A stretch of 64,000 nt of DNA, from contig JALGPY010000001.1 of assembly GCA_023055425.1 (NCBI GenBank), positions 142,315,368 through 142,379,367 on the forward strand, read 5' to 3'. Below, piece after piece: positions 58,171 through 64,000 of this stretch. Origin of the DNA: Linanthus parryae (lineage: Eukaryota > Streptophyta > Magnoliopsida > Ericales > Polemoniaceae). Both the position numbers and the translations under genes were made by a program. Each line of letters opens with the position of its first letter. Position 1 is the stretch's first letter. The notes below the pieces were generated by a model, which was not told the DNA's origin, did no database searches, and was given only the letters and a program-made list of their open reading frames with translations.

Positions 58171-58910
58171 TCTCTCGTTGGTGTCGCCTCCAAGGAAGAG
58201 GGACGAATCTTTCGCCGGCGTCGCCTTCAACAGACGATCCCCCTTTTCTCTCTTTGAATCCCTTTTTCTCCGATTCACAAGGTGGAGCAGCCTATGGCGG
58301 CCACCCGACGACCCACACGACGCAGGTAAATTGTCTCTCTTTACCTCTTATTATTTTTTCTTTTTGGCTCTCTCTAGATCTGCTTGTTTTTTCAAAGAAG
58401 GGCGGAAATCGGGCTTGGTTTGATGTTTGTTGCAGAGAAGGGTGGAAATCGACTCAGATCCGATGGTGGCTGCGGTGAGGTGGTAAGGCTCCGGCGTTCT
58501 TCTTCAGGGACGGCAGTGGTGGCGAGGCGGCGACATTGATTTTGTTCTCTTCTTCTTCTTGTTATCGTGTTCTTCTCTACACTTTTCTTCAGATTTGTGA
58601 ACATGCAAAAACAATTCAGAAATGTAGTTTGTTTTGCTCAGATCCATTCAGATCTGAGTTGGTGATGTTATTCAGTTTTGGTTTGATGTTTGTTCATCTG
58701 GATGTTGACATTGTTCTTGTTCTTGCTGATATTTTTCTTGTTTATGATAATATTGTTCTTCTTGTTGCTGCAATTAGTATGAGAGAGACACTGAGACAAA
58801 GGTAGAGAGAGTGGAATTAATAAAAGAAGAAGGGGTAAAATAGTCATTTGAGTGCGTTTCTTAATTCCCGTGCCCATAAAGTTTTTGAAGTATCTGGTGA
58901 AACAGAGAAC

Positions 58911-59153
58911 ATGACCGATGAGTACGACCGCCTCTTCGCCGCCACCGTCGCCAAAAACCCCCAGAAATCGTCTGGCTTGCGGTTGTTCCTCTTCACTTTG
59001 AATCCCGATTCAGATTCTACTGCGGTGGCTGCCGGAAATGGGAACTTGGCGAACCCCAAGGAGGTCGAACCGAATTCGAATTCTCAACTCGATTATTTGG
59101 AAGAGAGGGAGGGAGGGAGGAAGGATGATGACAGGCGAAGGAGGGTTGATTAG
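58911..59153 (+). pseudogene. Captured PB1-domain-protein-like fragment in Pack-MULE 3
   Basis: Frame from ATG 58911: MTDEYDRLFAATVAKNPQKS, then SGLRLFLFTLNPDSDS, and an acidic/Asn-rich end reaching TAG/TGA after 'RRRRVD'. Plant PB1-domain proteins have an (S/A)xLRLFLFPLNP strand at this place. The PB1 domain itself is not present upstream. Position between the inverted repeats points to capture; the identity rests on one motif. Confidence 0.45.
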
Positions 59154-59806
59154 GATTCTCGCCTCTGGTTGTTTCGGCTTTGAGAAAGAGAAAGAGAGTG
59201 AGGGAGGGAAAGAGGGTTGGTGTGGACGGTGGTGGAGCTTGGTTAGGGAGGATAATCTGGATGTTGGTGGTGGTGGTGGTGGTGGGGAGAGAGAGAGAGG
59301 GAGGGTTTGAAGATAAGAATTGGGTGGAGGCGGATGAGTAAGGGAAACATGGGTGTTGGATTATTTGGATAGGGTTTTTAGTTGTTTAGGTGGTATGTTT
59401 TGGGTTAGCAAACAAAATTTAGTGTTCGGTAGATTAGTTGCGCAATAAAATTTGTTTAATTAGTTTAGTCAGGTTAGATTTTTTTTTGACAAAATAATTA
59501 GGTTAGATTTCGAGCCACAAATCTGGTGCGAAAAGGTTTAGAGAAAAAATGAGGTATTATTTTGGGAGTAAAATAGTCAAACAACATTGCAAATGATGGG
59601 CAATATAGTCCAAAAAATACACAGGGGTAATATTGTCCGAAATAATTCGATCAACCATTTTTCTAACGGAACCTAACAGAAGGTGCAAACTGTCCACGGA
59701 ATATTCCGTTAAATGGGAGCGGAGTATCTTTTGCCAAAATACAGGGTAGTGGAGTGGAATTAAGCCTAAACTCAGCGGTGGTCAGTGTCTTTTACCCTAA
59801 TAAATA

Positions 59807-60084
59807 TCGAATTATTTCTCAAAAGAGTGAAGACACCGCTATAATTTGGCTCTTTCCAACCAATGTCCGATACCTTTAGTGCTATTTGGGGGTTCTAATT
59901 CTTCCAACTAGTTGTAAGAAAAATTATTTTCTTTTTCTTATTGACAAAAATGTTTCAGAAATAATCTAGTTGGAAATCATCCTTGTTATGTGACTTATGT
60001 CTAGCCGGGTGCCAAGTACTTTGTAGCGTATAGTTTAGCCACCATTCAGTAATACTCGATGCAAATAAAGTACTCTCCGTGGCT
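59807..60084. other. Intergenic DNA
   Basis: Short AT-rich stretch between Pack-MULE 3 and the LINE remnant. No gene seen. Confidence 0.5.
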
Positions 60085-60495
60085 ACTTAAAATCAGATTG
60101 ATAAAATTCAACGTAATTTTATTTGGATAGGTAACTTTCATGCTGCTTCTTGGGATAAGGTCACGCGTCCCAAAAAAGACGGCGGGACAGGTTTACGTAG
60201 GATGACTCTAAATAAGATAGCCCATCTGACTAAATTTTGTTGGCAGATTCTTAAGAATGAGCCTGCTTGGTGGGTTCAAACTCTTAAAGTATTTTCTCCA
60301 TACCTTGCTGCTCCGATTAATATGAGGCCAATTCCTTGTGGAAATAAATATTATGAGTATAAGAGACCGTTTTCTTCTCCAAAGTTTACAGCAGATAGTA
60401 GGAAATTGTATTACTATCTCCTCTTTGAACTGACTTATGGTTACCTACAGGTCCACTCATCTTCAAAACCAATTCATTGGACCCGTAGCTAGACA
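60085..60495 (+). pseudogene. LINE reverse-transcriptase C-terminal remnant, part 1
   Basis: Reads IDKIQRNFIWIGNFHAASWD, then a VTRPKKDGGTGLRRMTLNK stretch and a FCWQILKNEPAWWVQTL stretch. Plant non-LTR elements show the same order (I.KIQR.FLW.G, W..VC.PK..GGLG.R, W.....WA). The frame stops at 60490 and the downstream part is separated by an insertion. Confidence 0.7.
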
Positions 60496-60671
60496 ATAAA
60501 CATGAACATAATCTCATGGTTGCTAATTACATAAATGGATGAAGTTGGGATATGTCTACTTTATCCTTTCAACACCCAAATGATCTTAAGACGTTAATAC
60601 TTAGTATCCCTCTCCCTCTTATATCACGTCCAAATAGTTTTACTTGGAATTCCAATCATGGTATTTGTTCT

Positions 60672-61325
60672 ACTCTCTCTGTCCCATAATAATTGTTCCT
60701 TTTTTGAAACTTCAAAATAAAAGGCCAATAGACAATAATTGGGTTACCCCAATCATGGGCATTTTTGTCGATGTATACACTTTCAACCTTGAAAAATGAA
60801 AGTAACCCATTATTTTGGGACAACTCATATGATAAATATATCGATAATGGAGAAATTGACAGATTTAAAGAAGTATGTAGAGAATAAGAGAGTACAAAAT
60901 TGATAAGATATAGTAGGGAGACAGAGTAGGGAGATATTAGGGTTCAAAGAATTGATATTCTTATTGCTTGAATAATTATGAAAGATTACAGTGCTTAAAT
61001 AGATAAACCGATAAACCTAACCCTAACTTAACGGACCTACCCTACGGGCTAATTAAATAAATGCTTATAATTATTAAATAGATAAATATGGATACAAACT
61101 ACCCGTATCAACTCCCCCACGCTTAAAAACCACCTTGTCCTCAAGGTGGATGTTGGAAAATCGTCGAGATGTCTTGTACCTCAGGCATACGTTTGCCCGG
61201 ATAAAATGGATGTCAAACAAGCTTGAGAAGCTCCCATTGTAGTCTCAAATGAGCACTAAGCCCAAATATTCTCCTGCCAACAACGAGCCCAAAATAAATA
61301 GGCCCAAGTGGGACAGAGGGAGTGC
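60672..61325. mobile_element. Stowaway-like element with an inserted gypsy 3' end
   Basis: Left CTCTCTCTGTCCCATAATAA after a TA, right TGGGACAGAGGGAGTG: imperfect inverted repeats of the Stowaway type. It separates the two LINE parts. The middle is occupied by retrotransposon sequence (see 60890-61160). Confidence 0.5.
60890..61160 (-). mobile_element. Fragment of a Ty3/gypsy 3' end (pol tail, polypurine tract, LTR start)
   Basis: On the minus strand, starting near 61152, the frame reads LEDKVVFKRGGVDTG, the usual last residues of gypsy polyproteins. The purine tract AAGCGTGGGGGAGT comes next, and then TGATACGGGTAGTTTG, an LTR start at 61110. The LTR fades out near 60890; the far end and the rest of the element are absent. 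Confidence 0.6.
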
Positions 61326-61384
61326 TAAATAAGCTTATAACTCCTTCCAACCACCTTCATCCACAAATCATAGTTGAATTTGGA

Positions 61385-61572
61385 AACTTAAGATTGCTCC
61401 TAAATTAAAATGTTTTGTTTGGCGCTTAGTTTGTAGGAGGCTGCCCCTTAATAGTAATTTTGGTCTTCTCCTTAACCCAAGTTGTACTTTCTGCCACCAA
61501 GAGATGAAATTCTGTTTCATTTGTTATGTGTCTGCCTATGCTCTAGGCTTCCACTCTTCCTTCCAAAATGCC
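61385..61572 (+). pseudogene. LINE remnant, part 2 (zf-RVT-type)
   Basis: Reads KLKIAPKLKCFVWRLVCRRL, then PLNSNFGLLLNPSCTFC. This matches the C-terminal zinc-finger-like segment of plant LINE polyproteins (K..P.K.K.F.WR......LPT...L......C..C). In phase with part 1 if the insert is removed only approximately; stops occur soon after. Confidence 0.6.
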
Positions 61573-61575
61573 ACA

Positions 61576-61875
61576 TGATGCGGATAAAGACTTATCTAGG
61601 ATTTTATTTAGTATGATTTCATTTAGATTAGGATTTAAATTTGTTACCAGAATAAATTAGTTGTTATCTTATTTTTGAATTTCTTAGAAGGATCAGGCTT
61701 AATCTGATCTCTTAGTCAATTCTTATATGTTAGAGTTTCCTCTGTTCTCTATAAATAGGGGAGCATTTTACATTTCAAGTCAGCTTTGATTTATGAAATA
61801 ATATTGATTTCTCCTCAAGTTTGAATTGAGTGTTTATTGAATCGGTGTGATTCATAATTCCTGGTGCATCCTGCA
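61576..61875 (+). repeat. LTR (about 300 bases) with a downstream primer-binding site
   Basis: From TGATGCGGATAAAG to GTGCATCCTGCA, with a strong TATA box CTATAAATAGGGG at 61751-61763 and the typical position of a primer-binding site seven bases on. The exact right end is uncertain by a few bases. The second LTR would lie beyond the window if it exists. Confidence 0.7.
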
Positions 61876-61881
61876 TCTTTT

Positions 61882-61893
61882 TGGTATCAGAGC
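61882..61893 (+). other. Primer-binding site of the LTR element at 61576
   Basis: TGGTATCAGAGC, complementary to the initiator tRNA-Met 3' end. Confidence 0.8.
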
Positions 61894-63287
61894 CTAACAG
61901 CGTTCCATCACCACCACTTCCGCCGCTCCGAATCAGTCGCTGACTGAAGCACCAGCTGTTCCTAAACCATCAAGCTCGCAGCCCAAAACGCAAGCAATCT
62001 CCTTCTTTCCTCACTGCCCAGACAAAAGTAACAGGGGGACAAACTGAAGAAGACAAGGCCAACGAACAGAGCAACAAAGAAGAGAAGAAGATCTGAGCGA
62101 CTTCGCCGTCACCGGCGCCGACGCGTCGTTTCTGGTGGAGCCACGCCCACCGCCCAGATCCGCGTTTTCCGTGGCCGGTAGCAGCCTGCGCTACCGTCCA
62201 ATTAGAGCAAGCCCCCTCCGGAACGGAGGGGACTCAGCCTTCCCCGAGAAATCCAGATCTTTTCCGGCAAAAACCAGCAAGAAGAAGGCGAGATTGAGAA
62301 GACGAAGAGATTCACTGATCCAGTTGCAGATCCATTGCTGAGATCAACCCAACCCAGAGTTGTCCCCAAAACTGATTGCAATTCTCCATTGATGAGTTGC
62401 AGGAATTCGAATGCCGCTACCCGTTTCTTCTCCTCCTTCGCAACATCTCCCGTCGCTGATTTCGGTGCCATCGACCAGGAGGACTTCATTCAGTGCTCTG
62501 TTTGTGTTCCTTTGGTGAAGCTTCTGCCCCTGCTCTCTCTCTGTGATTCAGCAAGGGAGGCCCAAATCCCGAATTTTCCCTTGACCGCTGTGAACCCCTG
62601 CTCCAGAAAATCAAGAGTGACTTCCGCCGTCTTCTCAGGCAACGGCGAACAGTCAACCCGTCCTCCTCAGTCACTGATTACCTGGTCACGCCGCCATATT
62701 ACCGGTGGACGCTGGAATTGCAGACCCCTCAGGTCTAAACCAGAGGTCCTTGATGCTGCAGTCATCATCACTGGCGAGCACAGAAAAACACCAGCCCCAC
62801 GTCGTTGTCGCCGCTTCGACCAGACCCCAGGCTACCAGATCCGCGACAGAGAACGCCACAACCACCGAACACCAACGCCGTTGCTGTCATAATCTTTTCC
62901 CTTTGTCGTTCTCTCTGTTACAGAACAGAGACATAGTCCACACGCGAAATCCCTTCTATACCCTTGGTTAACCAACAGTTTATTTCCTTATCCTTTTACC
63001 CTAGTCAGCAACCCATTAGCCCAACTTTTGCAGCCAATCCTCTTGCTCCAGCCTGTTTACCTTCAGACACACTTATTAGACTTCAGCCCACTTCGTTTAC
63101 CAAAGCTTAGCCTTATTTCAGTCCATTGACTTTCAGGACCAGAGATAATAATAAATTTATTTTGCACACGGCTCATATTCTTCGGATTTTGGGTCATTCT
63201 TGGCTTAAATTCTCTTAAGAATTTTAAGTCAAAACATGAGTGAGTACTTCTTCATCTCATGTAAAGTCGTCAAATCTTGAAGGCAAG
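61894..63287 (+). other. Internal sequence after the primer-binding site
   Basis: The first kilobase is GC-rich, with overlapping open frames (62135-62341, 62335-62892) that show no gag motif or other domain. The last 400 bases are AT-richer and look like untranslated leader. It may be the leader of an LTR element that carries the PDS5-like frame, or a truncated element next to a host gene. Confidence 0.4.
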
Positions 63288-64000
63288 ATGTTAGACTTAC
63301 GACCGAGTTGGTTGAAATTACAACCATGTTGGCTCAAAGAAAAGGAGTTCCCTGCCCAATTAGCGGATGCTGCAGTTAAGTTGTTGTACTTACCATCATC
63401 CACTCATGAGGTTCTCTATCTACTTGATCAAGTCAGAAAGTTGCTAAGTAGAGTGTGTCAGTCCCAATTCGAGGAGCTGCGCGAAATACTATGTCCATAT
63501 GTGAAGGCGTTAATTCAAGATAAACTTATAGAGCATCCCGACAACGATGTACAAATTGCAGCTATCTCTTGCATTTGTGAATTGACAAGGATTACTGCTC
63601 CGGACCTTCCATATACTGACGACCAAATCAAGAGAATATTCAAGCTCATCGTATGTTCATTTGGGGTTTTATCAAATCCCTCAAGCTACTCTTACACCAA
63701 AGCAACTAGTATTCTCAACGTCATTGCAAGTTCCGAACTATTCATTATAATGTTGGATCTCCAATGTGACGATTTAATCATTTTCATGTTTCACTTAATT
63801 CTCGCATCTATCTCGTCCGAGCAACCTCATTCGGTGTTTCAAGACATGGAGTATATTATGAGCACTATTCTCAAAGAAAGTGATGACATCTCGTTCGAGC
63901 TGATTGCTCCTCTTCTAACTTGCATGGAAGAGAGTAGCCCTGAAGTTACAGAGAGCGCTCATGTATTGGCTAAGAAAGTGTTTGACCATTGTTCAGCAAG
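63288..64000 (+). CDS. PDS5-like sister chromatid cohesion protein (N-terminal part, runs off the window)
   Basis: Open without interruption from ATG 63288 to the window end (237 residues so far; an in-frame TGA lies upstream near 63237). Homologous to plant PDS5 proteins, HEAT-repeat cofactors of the cohesin ring: FPAQLADAAVKLLYLPSSTH, LLDQVRKLLSRV, VKALIQDKLIEHPDNDVQIA followed by AISCICELTRITAPD, LPYTDDQIKRIFKLIV, then YTKATSILNVIA, MLDLQCDDLI and LKESDDISFELIAPLL follow the family order. The first 20 or so residues (MLDLRPSWLKLQ...) are not conserved, so the true start could be elsewhere. Plant PDS5 genes normally have introns here (from memory); none is visible, which suggests a processed or captured copy. 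It lies 1.4 kb after an LTR and primer-binding site on the same strand. Alternative: a genuine host gene with few introns. Confidence 0.8.
   Translation, partial: MLDLRPSWLKLQPCWLKEKEFPAQLADAAVKLLYLPSSTHEVLYLLDQVRKLLSRVCQSQFEELREILCPYVKALIQDKLIEHPDNDVQIAAISCICELTRITAPDLPYTDDQIKRIFKLIVCSFGVLSNPSSYSYTKATSILNVIASSELFIIMLDLQCDDLIIFMFHLILASISSEQPHSVFQDMEYIMSTILKESDDISFELIAPLLTCMEESSPEVTESAHVLAKKVFDHCSA

Larger units (their letters stand above)
57041..59797. mobile_element. Pack-MULE 3
   Basis: Left end TGGTAAAAGACACTGATCAC (first base T instead of G), right end GTGGTCAGTGTCTTTTACCC. The two ends are inverted repeats over about 75 bases and clearly related to those of Pack-MULE 2. Flanked by TAATAAATA on both sides (57032-57040, 59798-59806). 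The left copy is the same nine bases that end Pack-MULE 2. About 2.76 kb, with no transposase. Inside: a half Stowaway-like sequence (57702-57780), a long CTT microsatellite, 5'-leader-like sequence with a possible donor at 58326, and a PB1-protein-like fragment. Confidence 0.85.

Noticed and set aside
57900..58604. Long ORFs with poly-Leu, poly-Phe, poly-Lys or poly-Glu on both strands
   Set aside because: They are translations of the TTC/CTT microsatellite at 58051-58170 and not proteins.
62335..62892. 185-residue open frame after the LTR at 61576
   Set aside because: Overlaps other open frames on both strands, shows no gag, protease or host domain, and composition alone can explain it.
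1..64000. CRISPR arrays, bacterial operons, rRNA genes
   Set aside because: None seen. The short repeats present are microsatellites or transposon ends, and the gene structure is that of a plant nuclear genome.

Overview
The window is plant nuclear DNA, most likely from a eudicot. It has AT-rich intergenic DNA, spliced genes with GT-AG introns, an arabinogalactan peptide, two vacuolar processing enzyme (legumain) genes and a dense load of nested plant transposons. I cannot name the species. Both strands carry genes.

Layout. 1-3035 looks like intron/upstream DNA of a glycosyltransferase 14-like gene; its last exon is 3036-3674 (+). It contains MITE-like repeats and a ~0.66 kb tandem duplication. 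3675-9030 is intergenic, with a palindromic MITE and a 1.13 kb Mutator-type inverted-repeat element ending about 200 bp upstream of the TATA box of a 64-aa arabinogalactan peptide gene (9031-9225, +). 10.1-12.9 kb holds a MITE nested in another MITE and an unidentified duplicated segment. 12969-21222 is a complete Ty1/copia element (copia-1, TSD AACTG) with almost identical LTRs but a wrecked pol. 22161-28331 is an older truncated copia element (copia-2, minus) broken by a solo LTR (23054-24483, TSD ACTGC).

29280-36079 and 37628-44000 are two tandem minus-strand VPE/asparaginyl endopeptidase genes. Each has nine exons that I could join into one open frame (502 and 487 codons). The second copy differs at two sites linked in the literature to peptide ligase rather than protease activity: Gly-Ala instead of Gly-Pro after the catalytic His, and a 7-residue deletion that removes the polyproline loop. 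It also lacks the TATA box of the first copy.

44.2-59.8 kb is a cluster of SINE copies and three neighbouring Mutator-like elements with long terminal inverted repeats and perfect 9-bp target duplications. At least two carry fragments resembling host genes (U-box/ARM protein, PB1-domain protein, possibly callose synthase), so they are Pack-MULEs. The second and third share the target duplication TAATAAATA, present three times. The second is split by a full-length 8.5 kb copia element (copia-3, minus, TSD GAAAC), which shares LTR ends with copia-1 and gave rise to the solo LTR. From 59.8 kb onward there is a LINE remnant, a gypsy 3' end inside a Stowaway-like element, an LTR with a primer-binding site, and finally an intronless reading frame related to the cohesin cofactor PDS5 that runs off the window end.

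Exon joins, domain names and target duplications were read by eye. No database search or alignment program was run.
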